A stretch of DNA of 64,000 bases from UBA10649 sp963842725. GTDB taxonomy: Bacteria; Actinomycetota; Actinomycetes; S36-B12. This document shows, in pieces, positions 1-8,587 of this stretch. Under the pieces are notes generated by a model. That model had not been told where the DNA came from. It worked only from the letters and a program-made list of their open reading frames with translations, and did not search any database. The translations under genes were made by a program, and so were the position numbers. The stretch's first letter is position 1, and every line of letters begins with the position of its first letter. The DNA lies in contig CAWJHN010000004.1 of NCBI GenBank assembly GCA_963842725.1, positions 248,001 to 312,000 of the forward strand, read 5' to 3'.

Positions 1-280
1 CCTGCCCGAGCCCGGCGAGGCGGTCCTCCTCCTCGCCGAGGGCCGTGAGCATCACGATCGGCAGGTCGGGACGGTCCTCGCGCAGTCGTCGGCACACCTC
101 CAGTCCGTCGAAACCCGGCAGCATGATGTCGAGGATGACGAGATCGGGGTTCCCGCGCGCCGCGATGACCGCGTTGGGCCCGTCCGGGGCCTCGAGCGTC
201 TCGTGCCCGGCCTGGTTCAGGTAGGCGACCACGACCTCGCGCACGGTCGGATCGTCGTCGACGACGAGGATCCTGGCCAT
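1..280 (-). CDS. Response regulator, receiver domain (cut by window edge)
   Basis: N-terminal 93 residues of a two-component response regulator; the output domain lies outside the window, so the subfamily cannot be fixed. It opens with MARILVVDDDP, giving the acidic pocket at D8-D10. The likely phospho-acceptor is D51 in LVILDIMLPG, and the conserved Thr is T79 in IVMLTA. OmpR-type regulators commonly look like this, but that is inference. It diverges from the thioredoxin lipoprotein gene across about 110 bases. Confidence 0.9.
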   Translation of the reverse strand, partial: MARILVVDDDPTVREVVVAYLNQAGHETLEAPDGPNAVIAARGNPDLVILDIMLPGFDGLEVCRRLREDRPDLPIVMLTALGEEEDRLAGLGQ

Positions 281-391
281 GGGATCACAGTAGGACCCGT
301 CCCGTGCAGGCGTGGCTGCGCTTCGGTGCGGTAAGGACCTCGTAAGGGTTTCTCGCTGTCCGGGGGCGATGCCATGGGATGTCATGGCTGC

Positions 392-946
392 ATGACACCG
401 ACGACCTCACCCATCGCCCGAATCATCGTCACCGCAATGGCGACCGCCCTGGTGCTGACCGGCTGCGGCTCCGCTGCGTCCAGCGACCCGACCCCGGCCG
501 ATGCGCCCGTCGCACCGTCCGCGGTCGCCACGAGCGCGGCCCCGGCGAACGCGGAGTCGCCGATGGCGCCTCAGCCCGCGACGACGGCAGCGCCACCTTC
601 GGCGGACTCAGCCGCGGTCGAGCCGAGCGGACCGGGGGCCTACATCACCTGGGCCCAGTACCAGGGGAGCAAGGACATGTACGACAGCGGCGACGTCGTG
701 CTCTTCTTCCACGCCTCGTGGTGCCCGACCTGCCGGGCGACCCAGGAGAACCTCGAGGCGGATCCCGCGGCGATCCGGCCCGGCCTCGCGATCGTCAAGG
801 TCGACTACGACGACTCGGACGACCTCAGGCAGGCGTACGGCGTCACCACCCAGCACACGTTCGTCCAGGTGGACGGCGACGGCGACGAGCTGGCGAAGTG
901 GACCGGGAGCCAGACCGCTGACGAGATCGCGCAGCAACTCACCTGA
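392..946 (+). CDS. Thioredoxin-fold lipoprotein
   Basis: Predicted exported, lipid-anchored thiol-disulfide protein of 184 residues. A hydrophobic signal ends in the lipobox LTGC (Cys25), followed by a long Ala/Pro/Ser/Thr linker to about residue 85. A thioredoxin fold follows with the active-site motif WCPTC. I chose the ATG at 392 because it puts a normal signal peptide at the N-terminus; an in-frame ATG at 374 would add six residues. The stop overlaps the ATG of the next gene (CcdA-like) by one base. The pair probably moves reducing or oxidising equivalents across the membrane: CcdA as electron conduit, this protein as periplasm-side partner. The substrate is unknown. Confidence 0.85.
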   Translation: MTPTTSPIARIIVTAMATALVLTGCGSAASSDPTPADAPVAPSAVATSAAPANAESPMAPQPATTAAPPSADSAAVEPSGPGAYITWAQYQGSKDMYDSGDVVLFFHASWCPTCRATQENLEADPAAIRPGLAIVKVDYDDSDDLRQAYGVTTQHTFVQVDGDGDELAKWTGSQTADEIAQQLT

Positions 947-1677
947 TGCTGCTTCTCCTCGGCGCGGTGGCGGCCGGGGTCCTCACGACCCTGGCCCCGT
1001 GCGTGCTGCCGATGCTCCCGGTGATAGTCGGCGGCTCGCTCGGTCCGTCGTCGCGCGAGTCGCGCCGCCGGGCGTACGTCATCACCGCGTCCCTCGGCAC
1101 GTCGATCGTCGTCTTCACGCTGGTGCTCAAGGCGACGACCGCGCTCATCGCCATCCCGACCGATGTGTGGCAGTGGCTCAGCGGCGGCATCCTCGTCCTT
1201 CTCGGCGTGGCGTCGCTCCTCCCCGCAACGTGGGATCGCGTCTCGGCACGCCTGTCGCTGCAGGAGCGCTCGACCGGTCGGCTGTCGGCGGCCCGGCGGC
1301 AGCCGGGCACCCTGGGTGCTGTCCTGACCGGGGCCGCGCTCGGCCCCGTGTTCTCGTCGTGCAGCCCCATGTACGGGTACGTCATCGTCACCGTCCTGCC
1401 GGCGTCCTTCGCGCAGGGCCTGGTGCTGCTGCTCGGCTACGTCGTCGGCCTGTGTGCGACCCTTCTCGCCATCGCCCTGCTCGGCCAGCGGTTCATCGGA
1501 CGGGCACGTTGGGCGGCCGACCCGCACAGCTGGTTCCGTCGCGGACTGGGCGTCGCCTTCATCCTGGTGGGCCTGACGATCCTCACCGGGCTGGACAAGG
1601 AGATCCAGACCTGGATCCTCGAGAACTCACCCGTCGCTCCCTGGGAGCTCGACTCCGGGTTCATTCCCGCCGGCTGA
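946..1677 (+). CDS. CcdA-like cytochrome c biogenesis/thiol transporter
   Basis: 243-residue integral membrane protein of the CcdA/DsbD-beta family, which carries reductant from cytosolic thioredoxin to extracytoplasmic thiol proteins. Six hydrophobic segments are visible. The two family cysteines sit in APCVLPMLP near the N-terminus and in FSSCSPMYGY after the third segment. Its start overlaps the stop of the thioredoxin lipoprotein, so the two are translationally coupled. It converges on the ThDP enzyme gene with 18 bases between stops. Confidence 0.88.
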   Translation: MLLLLGAVAAGVLTTLAPCVLPMLPVIVGGSLGPSSRESRRRAYVITASLGTSIVVFTLVLKATTALIAIPTDVWQWLSGGILVLLGVASLLPATWDRVSARLSLQERSTGRLSAARRQPGTLGAVLTGAALGPVFSSCSPMYGYVIVTVLPASFAQGLVLLLGYVVGLCATLLAIALLGQRFIGRARWAADPHSWFRRGLGVAFILVGLTILTGLDKEIQTWILENSPVAPWELDSGFIPAG

Positions 1678-1695
1678 GGGTCGCCGCAGGCCGGA

Positions 1696-3342
1696 TCACT
1701 GCGTCTCGAACCACCGTGGCGACGTCGTCCGGGGCGGGAAGAGGCGCTGGTCCCAGACGACGATCCGCGGTTCGCCGCGCAGGTTCGCCTCATGGGACCG
1801 ACCGAGAGCCGGCCCGATCCCGCCCACGTCGGCGACCCGCTCGACGGCGACGCCGAACGCCGCTCCGAGCGACTCCCACTGCGGGGTGAGCAGGTCGACC
1901 CCGCGCTCGGGGTGGCCGAAGACCTGCTGGTCGAAACGCAGCATCCCGTAGCCGCCGTCATCGATGACGAGCAGGGTGATCGGCAGCGACTCCTGCGCGT
2001 AGGTGGCGAGCTCGCCGAGGGCGAACATCGGTCCGCCGTCACCGCAGACGGCCAGGGTCGCGATCCCCACGGACGCCGGACCGATCGCGGCCGGCAGGGC
2101 GTATCCAAGGGTGCCCCAGCCGACCGGGTACTGCAGGCGCCGCGGTCGTGGCTGACTGCTGTAGCCGCCGACCCAGTAGGCGCCGACGGCCATGTCGCAG
2201 ACCACCGCCCCGTCGGCGGGCCACCCCGACTCGACCTGCTGAACCCATTGCATGGCGACCGCGGTGCGCGGGTCACGCGACAGTCGATCCACCACGGCCG
2301 GCCGGATCGCGGCGGCGTCGACCCACGGCTCGCGCTCGGGCACGCCCATCGCGTCGAGCTCCCCGTCGAGGGCGGCAAGGGTCTGGCCGACGTCGGCGGC
2401 GATCCGGCTGTCCAGGTCGACGGTGCGCTCGATCATGGACCCGAGGGTTACGGCGGCGCGGCGCGGCGGCAGGTCCAGGCGCCAGTTCTTGGTGTTCATG
2501 CCGTCGAACGAGGATCCCAGGATCAGCAGCAGGTCGGCCGCGGCCAGCACGGTCGAGACCTCGGGCTCATGCACCGGAGCGTCGATGAGGTGCCGGTCTC
2601 CGGCCAGCAGGCCACGTCCGGCGTAGCTCGTGACGACGGCGGCGCCGAGGCGATGCGCGAGGCGGCGGGCGGCGTCCTCGGCGTCGGAGCCGGTCACTCC
2701 GCCGCCGAGCCAGATCACGATCCTGGGCGAGGTCGCGATCAGCTCGGCCAGTCCGGTCACGTCGTTCGGGTCCGGCTGGGGGGCGGGCAGCCGCGGGATG
2801 TGCGGGATCGCCGCCGACCACGCCTCGCCCAGGATGTCGGTCGGCAGGCCCACGTAGCTGGCCACCGGCGGCGGTCCCCACGCATCCCGTAACGCGAGAA
2901 CGGTGTAGGCGATGGCCTCCTGCCGCGAACGCGCGGCACGGGCCGGTGCGCCGAAGGCCGCGAACATGGCGCCCTGGTCCGCCATCTCGTGCAGGATGCC
3001 GCGCGGGCCACCGCCCACGCGCAGGCCGTAGTTGACCTCGCTCGCGAGGACGAGCATCGGCGAACTGCTCGTGAAGGCCTCGCCGAAGGCGGCCAGCACG
3101 TTCGCGGCGCCGGGACCGCTCGTCAGCAGGACGGCGGCGGTCGATCCGGTTGCACGGTAGAGGCCGTCCGCGGCGTAGCCCGCCGCCTGCTCGTGCCGGA
3201 CGCCGACGATGCGCGGAGCCGCCTCCTGGTCCACGTCCCAGAACGGCAGGTTGTGCACCCCCGGGATCCCGAAGGCGCGCGAGACGCCGTGCCGGCCCAG
3301 CATCTCGAGGATGGCGGCGGCGACGGTCGGCTGTTCGCTCAT
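1696..3342 (-). CDS. Thiamine-diphosphate-dependent enzyme (acetolactate synthase/2-oxoacid decarboxylase family)
   Basis: 548-residue member of the ThDP enzyme superfamily with the usual Pyr, central and PP domains. The N-terminus carries FGIPGVHNLPFW and the catalytic Glu in RHEQAAGYAADG. The C-terminal ThDP/Mg motif starts at CGDGGPMF and ends near IDDGGYGML, with Asp where many relatives have Asn. Overall it looks closer to 2-oxoacid decarboxylases such as AruI than to housekeeping IlvB. No regulatory-subunit gene is nearby. Last gene of the eight-gene leftward operon, 16 bases after the unknown 515-residue gene. A role in decarboxylating a 2-oxo acid from the aromatic/amine pathway is inference. 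Confidence 0.82.
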   Translation of the reverse strand: MSEQPTVAAAILEMLGRHGVSRAFGIPGVHNLPFWDVDQEAAPRIVGVRHEQAAGYAADGLYRATGSTAAVLLTSGPGAANVLAAFGEAFTSSSPMLVLASEVNYGLRVGGGPRGILHEMADQGAMFAAFGAPARAARSRQEAIAYTVLALRDAWGPPPVASYVGLPTDILGEAWSAAIPHIPRLPAPQPDPNDVTGLAELIATSPRIVIWLGGGVTGSDAEDAARRLAHRLGAAVVTSYAGRGLLAGDRHLIDAPVHEPEVSTVLAAADLLLILGSSFDGMNTKNWRLDLPPRRAAVTLGSMIERTVDLDSRIAADVGQTLAALDGELDAMGVPEREPWVDAAAIRPAVVDRLSRDPRTAVAMQWVQQVESGWPADGAVVCDMAVGAYWVGGYSSQPRPRRLQYPVGWGTLGYALPAAIGPASVGIATLAVCGDGGPMFALGELATYAQESLPITLLVIDDGGYGMLRFDQQVFGHPERGVDLLTPQWESLGAAFGVAVERVADVGGIGPALGRSHEANLRGEPRIVVWDQRLFPPRTTSPRWFETQ

Positions 3343-3358
3343 GGTGTGAACGTAGTGC

Positions 3359-4906
3359 TCATGCGCGGGACTCGAACATCCCGAGGACGGCGGCCACGCC
3401 GAGCACGCTGCGGGGCGTGTAGGCCAGGCGCCAGAGCCCGCCGTGGTTGGCCGAGCGTGCGAAGAGGTCCATGGGGTTGTCCAGCGGGGTCGACGGATTC
3501 GCCGCGGCCCTCGGGTTGCGCAGGTCGTGGACGAGCAGCGCCGCCATCAGGGTGGTCGACGTCGATGGCTCGAAGACCTCGACGCCGAACCGCCCGGCAC
3601 CGGCGTACGCGGCGGCCAGCGCCCGATTGCGCACCACGGACTGCGTGCGGGTCGCCGGGGCGAGATTGAGAGAGACCGGGGTCCCTGCGGACCGGGCGAC
3701 CAGCGCCCGCCAGCGCTGGAGGCGCTTGGCCAGGGCGTAGTTGGGGCCCTGCTGCGGCACGAGCGAGTCGTTGATGCCGAACTCGACTCCGTTCTGAGAC
3801 GTGTAGGTCTGCCGGTAGTTCGGCTCGAACTGCCGCAGCAGCCGGAGCGGGCTCTGGATGAGGCCGCTCAGTCCTCGGGCGTCCCAGCGCCGGCGCGCCT
3901 CCTCGACGGCCTCCGCGGGCACCATGAACACATCGGTCGGGGTGGCCAGGTAGGCGAGCGACAGGTCGTCGCGTCTCGCCAGCAGGTCAGCGGTGATGGC
4001 GTCGGCAGCCATGGACAGCAGCACATGGCGGGCGCCGTCGGCATACGCGTACATGCCGAGCACGAACGGCTGGTCGATCTCGTCGAGCCAGGTCCGGACT
4101 CCGGGCGTGCTGCGCAGCAGGTCGGCCCCGGCTCGGCTCGCCACGGTCTCGTCATCGTCGGGATGCACGAATCCGCCGACGACGAAGGGCGGGGTGCCGT
4201 CGTCCGCGAGCCGGATCGGCATGCGGAGCGAACCCGCGGTGGCACGGGTCGTCGCAATGAGGCGCCGCCACAGCTCCGGTCGAGGCAGGTCCACGGCGTG
4301 GACGCGGGCACCCCAGCGCAGGAGCGAGCGGGTCGGCCCCATCTCGGCGCCCGCGCCCAGGATGGCGATGTCGACGTCGCGAAGGTCCAGCCAGTCCGGG
4401 TTGTCGAGGACCAGGTGCAGGGCCTCGCCGAACCCGGGCTCGGCGATGCCGGCCTCGACCCAACGGTCCACCTGCCGGCGCAGTTCGTCGCCGAAGAGGC
4501 GGTGCCCGTGATATGGCAGCGAGAGGTCGGTCTCGGGCTCGACCATTCCGCGGACGACGACCGACCCGAAGCGCCGACCGCGGCTGCCCTGCATGGCGAG
4601 GTCGAGTGAGGTCTCCTGGCCCCGGTGCGCGAACACGAACCGGCGTCGCGCGGACTCCAGCCCGGCCGCCGAGATGGGGACCGCGGCATCGGGCTGCATC
4701 GCCGCGGCCATCACGATGTCGCGCAGGGGACCCATGTATCCGCCGCGCCAGTCCTTGGTGTGCTCGATGCGCGCCGCGATCGCGGGGTCGACGGTGCGAA
4801 TCGAGTCGGCGAAGACGGCGCGGCCCGTCGCGGTGGTGCTCCTGCGCCCGTCCCCGCCCTCCGGAAAGCAGACGCCGGCCGCCTCGGAGCCCGGGTCGTC
4901 CGCCAT
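3359..4906 (-). CDS. Conserved protein of unknown function with a Rossmann-like segment
   Basis: 515 residues; I do not recognise the family. A glycine-rich stretch in the middle, AILGAGAEMGPTRSLLRWGA followed by VHAVDLPRP, looks like a nucleotide- or SAM-binding beta-alpha-beta unit with an acidic residue ending the second strand. Near the C-terminus there is an amphipathic or weakly hydrophobic stretch (RSVLGVAAVLGMF). No signal peptide. It lies between the PLP decarboxylase (17 bases upstream) and the ThDP enzyme (16 bases downstream), inside a catabolic operon, so it is probably an uncharacterised oxidoreductase or transferase of that pathway. That role is inferred from context only. Confidence 0.7.
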   Translation of the reverse strand: MADDPGSEAAGVCFPEGGDGRRSTTATGRAVFADSIRTVDPAIAARIEHTKDWRGGYMGPLRDIVMAAAMQPDAAVPISAAGLESARRRFVFAHRGQETSLDLAMQGSRGRRFGSVVVRGMVEPETDLSLPYHGHRLFGDELRRQVDRWVEAGIAEPGFGEALHLVLDNPDWLDLRDVDIAILGAGAEMGPTRSLLRWGARVHAVDLPRPELWRRLIATTRATAGSLRMPIRLADDGTPPFVVGGFVHPDDDETVASRAGADLLRSTPGVRTWLDEIDQPFVLGMYAYADGARHVLLSMAADAITADLLARRDDLSLAYLATPTDVFMVPAEAVEEARRRWDARGLSGLIQSPLRLLRQFEPNYRQTYTSQNGVEFGINDSLVPQQGPNYALAKRLQRWRALVARSAGTPVSLNLAPATRTQSVVRNRALAAAYAGAGRFGVEVFEPSTSTTLMAALLVHDLRNPRAAANPSTPLDNPMDLFARSANHGGLWRLAYTPRSVLGVAAVLGMFESRA

Positions 4907-4923
4907 TGTCGGAGGATAGCCAA

Positions 4924-6336
4924 TCAGTCTCGGTGACCAGCGCAGATCGAGCTACCGATCTCGGCGGCGACGGCCAGCGTGATGCGGACGTCCTCCTCGG
5001 TCGTGCGGAAGTTGGTGAAGCACGGTCGAAGCCACGTGCGACCGTCGATGATCGCGGGCGAGATGTAGACGCGGCCGTCCTGCTGCATGGCGCGGCAGAG
5101 CACCTCGTTGTGGCGATCGAGATCGGGGCAGCCCGCGTACAGGTGGCGGATGGGCACGATCGAGAGCTGGGGCGGGTGGTCGCGGGTCTGGAAGTCGGGG
5201 TGCGCCGATGCGAGGCCGTAGAGGAGCTGGGCTTGGCTGAGGTTGCCCTCGATCGCCGCCCGGAACGCGGCGGCGCCGTGCACGCGGAGCGCGAGCCAGA
5301 GCTTGAGCGCCCGGAACGGCCTGGAGTACTCCAGCGTCACGTCGACGGCGTTCAGCGCGTCGTCCTCGTGGGGGATGTACGCCTCGTTGTGGCCGAATGC
5401 TGCCGCGAGGTCGCGCGTGTGCCGGACGAGGACGGCGCTGCACGCCTTGGGCACGAACATCCACTTGTGGGCGTCGACGCTGAGCGAGTCGACTCGGTCC
5501 AGCCCCTCGAACATCGGTGCGCTCGTCGGCGCGGACGCTGCGGGCAGTCCGTATGCGCCGTCGACGTGGAGCCACACGCCCCGCTCGGCGCACACGTCGG
5601 CAATGGCACCGATCGGGTCGACCGCACCCGTCAGCGTGGTGCCGGCCGTGGCCACGACGGCAATCGGGGTGATGCCGATCGCGACGTCGGCATCGATGGC
5701 GTCGGCGAGGTCGTCGACGCGCATGCGGCGACGGGCGTCGATGGGGATGGCACGGACGTTGTCGAGCCCGATGCCGAGCAGCTCGGCGGCGCGGGTGAGC
5801 GAGTAGTGCGCCTCGACGGAGCAGTACATCGTGGCGTGCACGCCGCGCATCCCGGTCGTTCGAGCCCCGGGCACCGCTCTCTCTCGCGCTGCGGCGAGCG
5901 CCGTGATGTTGCTGATCGTGCCGCCGCTGGTGAACGAGCCGAAGGCCGCGGGGAAACCGAGAAACGTGGCGAGCCACTCGATCGCCTGCCGCTCGAGCTG
6001 CGTCGCACCGCCCGCGTCGAGCGCCAGGTTGATGTCGTAGGAGTGCGCAAGGAGGTCGGCGAGTGCGCCGACCTCGAGCCCGCTGCTGCCGATGTACGCG
6101 AGGTAGCGCGGGCGTGACTGGGCGAGTGAGGCGTCCAGCACGTCCGCGGCGAGGTCGAGGTTCGCGATGACATCGCCCGGCAGGTCGGGCAGCGGCTCAC
6201 GGAGCATGGCGAGCAGGCTCTCCGACGGAACCGTCTCGACGTCGCGGGCGGCGTCGAAGCCCTGCCAGGCACGGGCCACCAGCGCGGCGGCATGCTCCAG
6301 GGCTGGTGCGCGCTGGTCGCCGAGGGTGAGCCTCAT
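4924..6336 (-). CDS. Group II PLP-dependent decarboxylase (aromatic amino acid type)
   Basis: 470-residue fold-type I pyridoxal-phosphate decarboxylase of the group that includes aromatic-L-amino-acid, tyrosine and glutamate decarboxylases. The PLP-binding lysine is in SVDAHKWMFVP and the cofactor aspartate region in WLHVDGAYG. The ATG at 6336 overlaps the TGA of the ferredoxin reductase gene by four bases (ATGA); upstream extensions in frame lack family similarity. In the operon it would convert an aromatic amino acid to its amine. The amine would be a logical substrate for the GS-like ligase, but substrate choice cannot be read from the sequence. Confidence 0.85.
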   Translation of the reverse strand: MRLTLGDQRAPALEHAAALVARAWQGFDAARDVETVPSESLLAMLREPLPDLPGDVIANLDLAADVLDASLAQSRPRYLAYIGSSGLEVGALADLLAHSYDINLALDAGGATQLERQAIEWLATFLGFPAAFGSFTSGGTISNITALAAARERAVPGARTTGMRGVHATMYCSVEAHYSLTRAAELLGIGLDNVRAIPIDARRRMRVDDLADAIDADVAIGITPIAVVATAGTTLTGAVDPIGAIADVCAERGVWLHVDGAYGLPAASAPTSAPMFEGLDRVDSLSVDAHKWMFVPKACSAVLVRHTRDLAAAFGHNEAYIPHEDDALNAVDVTLEYSRPFRALKLWLALRVHGAAAFRAAIEGNLSQAQLLYGLASAHPDFQTRDHPPQLSIVPIRHLYAGCPDLDRHNEVLCRAMQQDGRVYISPAIIDGRTWLRPCFTNFRTTEEDVRITLAVAAEIGSSICAGHRD

Positions 6337-7511
6337 GCTCGTGACATTAGCTGCTTGCGGTAGGGAGCGAGGTCCGCGGTCCGATCGACGCCCACGACGC
6401 CGACGAGGCCCGAGTCGTCCGTGTACTCGACGATGCAAGGTCCGTCGATGTCGCCGTCGGCGAGACGGACCCGGTCGGCGATTCCCGGCATGCCGAACGA
6501 CTGCAGCTTGTGGTGGTACTGGTCGGACCAGAAGGAGGGCATCGCCGAGAACGGAGAGCGGTCGGGCTCGCGTCCGTCGAGGATCGCGGCGAGCGTGCGA
6601 CCGGCTCGACGCCCCGTCTCGGTGGGCATGTTCCAGTGCTCGATTCGGCGCGGCGGACCGCCGAAGATCGCGTTCGGATGACGGGCGATGTCGCCGACGG
6701 CCACGACGGGTGCCATCGGCGTGGCCACCTGCATGGCGTCATCAACGAGGAGCCCGTCCGAGAGGTCGAGGTCATTGCCCTCGAGCCACTCGGTGTTGGT
6801 CACGGACCCCACCGCCTCGATGACGATCGAGGCCGGCAGCTCGGTTCCGTCGCTGAGCGCCACGGCCTGCACGCGCTCGCCGCCCTCGAAGCGATCGATC
6901 GTGTGGCCGAGATGGAAGTGGACGCCGTGCCGCTCATGACGCCGCCGCATCGCGGCGCCGAGCTCGCGGCCGAGCGGCCGGATCATCGGCTCCTCGTCGA
7001 TGGCCACGATCGCGACACTGCTGCCGAGCATGCGAGCCGTCGCGGCGACCTCGCACCCGATGAACCCGGCGCCCATGATGATCACGTGCGAGCCGGGGGT
7101 CAGGCTCGCCCGCACGGCGTGCGCGTCGGTCGCCGTGCGCAGGACGTGGCGGCCGACCTCGGGTCCGGGGATGGGGAGGCGCCGCGGCCGGATGCCCGAC
7201 GCGACCACGAGTCCGTCGAAGGGCAGGACGTGACCATCGGCCAGCGTGACGGTGCGTGCCGCGAGATCGCAGGAGCGGGCGGGCGACCCCAGGCGCCAGG
7301 TGACGTCCTCGACGGTCGCCTTGCGCCGGAACTCCAGTTCGGGCACGTCGATGCCGCCGGACAGCGCCTCCTTCGACAGGGGCGGTCGGTTGTACGGCAG
7401 GTGCTCCTCGTCGCCGACGACCGTGATCGGACCCGGGTACCCGGACGCCCGAAGGGACTCCGCGGTCCGCAGTCCGCCGAGTCCCGCACCGACGATGACG
7501 ACGCCGCTCAT
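6333..7511 (-). CDS. FAD-dependent ferredoxin reductase (rhodocoxin/putidaredoxin reductase type)
   Basis: 392-residue NAD(P)H:ferredoxin reductase that supplies electrons to a class I P450 or ring oxygenase. The N-terminal FAD fingerprint VVIVGAGLGGLR is followed by LPYNRPPLSKEAL, typical of rhodocoxin reductases. A second, NAD-binding GxGxxG-type unit is IIMGAGFIGCEVA, and the C-terminal FAD site includes AVGDIARHP. The ferredoxin gene lies nine bases upstream. The only P450 in the window is in the same island at 12.5 kb, which makes this trio a plausible complete electron chain. Confidence 0.9.
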   Translation of the reverse strand: MSGVVIVGAGLGGLRTAESLRASGYPGPITVVGDEEHLPYNRPPLSKEALSGGIDVPELEFRRKATVEDVTWRLGSPARSCDLAARTVTLADGHVLPFDGLVVASGIRPRRLPIPGPEVGRHVLRTATDAHAVRASLTPGSHVIIMGAGFIGCEVAATARMLGSSVAIVAIDEEPMIRPLGRELGAAMRRRHERHGVHFHLGHTIDRFEGGERVQAVALSDGTELPASIVIEAVGSVTNTEWLEGNDLDLSDGLLVDDAMQVATPMAPVVAVGDIARHPNAIFGGPPRRIEHWNMPTETGRRAGRTLAAILDGREPDRSPFSAMPSFWSDQYHHKLQSFGMPGIADRVRLADGDIDGPCIVEYTDDSGLVGVVGVDRTADLAPYRKQLMSRA

Positions 7512-7520
7512 GCCGGGCTC

Positions 7521-7709
7521 CTACTCGACCGTGATGGCCTGCATCGGGCACACGTCGGCTGCGCTCTCGATGTCGGCGCGGCGACTCTCGTCGGCCTCGG
7601 CCACGTACTCGAGCTTGCCGTCGTCGTCCAGCCGGAAGATGTCGTCGGCCTCGAAGCAGCACTGGCCGTAGTGCTGGCACTTCTCCATGTCGACGTGGAC
7701 CTTGACCAT
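7521..7709 (-). CDS. P450-type [3Fe-4S] ferredoxin
   Basis: 62-residue ferredoxin. Cysteines are spaced as in single-cluster P450 ferredoxins: CQHYGQC near the start and CPMQAI near the end, with the middle cysteine position of the 4Fe-4S motif not conserved, which points to a [3Fe-4S] cluster. The start MVKVHVDMEKC gives a normal N-terminus. Two bases separate it from the FAH gene upstream and nine from the reductase downstream. It most likely shuttles electrons from that reductase to the P450 encoded at 12.5 kb. Confidence 0.9.
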   Translation of the reverse strand: MVKVHVDMEKCQHYGQCCFEADDIFRLDDDGKLEYVAEADESRRADIESAADVCPMQAITVE

Positions 7710-7711
7710 GC

Positions 7712-8587
7712 CTACTTCTCCTCGATCGTTGATGGGTACAGATCCTTGGATGGGGTCCGGATGCCGCGGAACTCCCAGTCGCCGCCCTGGGCGGTGGAGA
7801 TGACCTCCTCGCTCTCCGTCGGCTGGGCGCCGACGTCGGAGCGGATGGGGGTCGGGCCCTCCACGATCGTGTTCGACAGCGTGCCGAGGCCCTCGACCTG
7901 GACCTCCACGACGTCGCCGGGGTAGACGGTGCGCGAGTTGGCCGGAGTGCCGGAGAACAGCAGGTCTCCCGGCACCAGCGTGATCGTCCGGGCGATGTCG
8001 GCGACGAGGTAGTGCATGTCCCACTCCATCTCGTCCGTGGTGCCGTCCTGCTTCACGACGCCGTTGACGAGCGTGCGGATCTGCTTGCCGCGGAAGTCCC
8101 AGTCGGTGACGAGGCCCGGACCGACCGGCGCGAGGGTGTCGGCGCCCTTGACGCGGAGCATCGACCCCGCGTCGGTGTCGCGGAAGTCGTGCAGTCCGTA
8201 GTCGTTGCCGACGGAGTAGCCGGCGATGTGGTCGGCCGCCTCGTCCGGTGAGATGTTCCGGCAGGTGCGACCGATGACGATGACGATCTCGCCCTCGTAG
8301 TTGAGCCACTTGCAGCGCTGGGGTCGCACGACGGCGCCCTTGTGCGAGTTGAGCGCGGTGATGGGCTTGTGGAAGTACGTGGGCGCAGCGGGCAGCCTCG
8401 TCATGAATTCCTGCGTGCGGGAGTCGTAGTTCAGGTGCACCGCGATGATCTTCGTCGGCTCCGAGGGGGCGAGGTGGATCGCCTCGTCGACACCGACGAT
8501 GCGCCCGTCGGGTGCGACGAGTTCGTCGCCGTGCCGCTGGGTGAGGACGGGGGCACCCTCGAGGAGGATGCGACGGTACTCGGTCAT
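7712..8587 (-). CDS. Fumarylacetoacetate hydrolase family protein, HpaG-like
   Basis: 291 residues, matching a single FAH domain. The metal-binding and active-site region includes NYEGEIVIVIGR, then YSVGNDYGLHDF and GDLLFSGTP. In homoprotocatechuate degradation HpaG/HpcE proteins of this family decarboxylate and isomerise 5-oxopent-3-ene-1,2,5-tricarboxylate to 2-hydroxyhepta-2,4-dienedioate. Placement directly after the extradiol dioxygenase and HpaE-type dehydrogenase supports this. A C-terminal tail of about 35 residues beyond the domain is unusual. The start at 8587 overlaps the dioxygenase stop by four bases. Confidence 0.85.
   Translation of the reverse strand: MTEYRRILLEGAPVLTQRHGDELVAPDGRIVGVDEAIHLAPSEPTKIIAVHLNYDSRTQEFMTRLPAAPTYFHKPITALNSHKGAVVRPQRCKWLNYEGEIVIVIGRTCRNISPDEAADHIAGYSVGNDYGLHDFRDTDAGSMLRVKGADTLAPVGPGLVTDWDFRGKQIRTLVNGVVKQDGTTDEMEWDMHYLVADIARTITLVPGDLLFSGTPANSRTVYPGDVVEVQVEGLGTLSNTIVEGPTPIRSDVGAQPTESEEVISTAQGGDWEFRGIRTPSKDLYPSTIEEK

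Noticed and set aside
501..1889. Long reading frame of 462 codons on the plus strand across the first two genes
   Set aside because: Arg/Pro/Ser-rich shadow of the thioredoxin lipoprotein and CcdA genes, which have clear motifs in their own frames.
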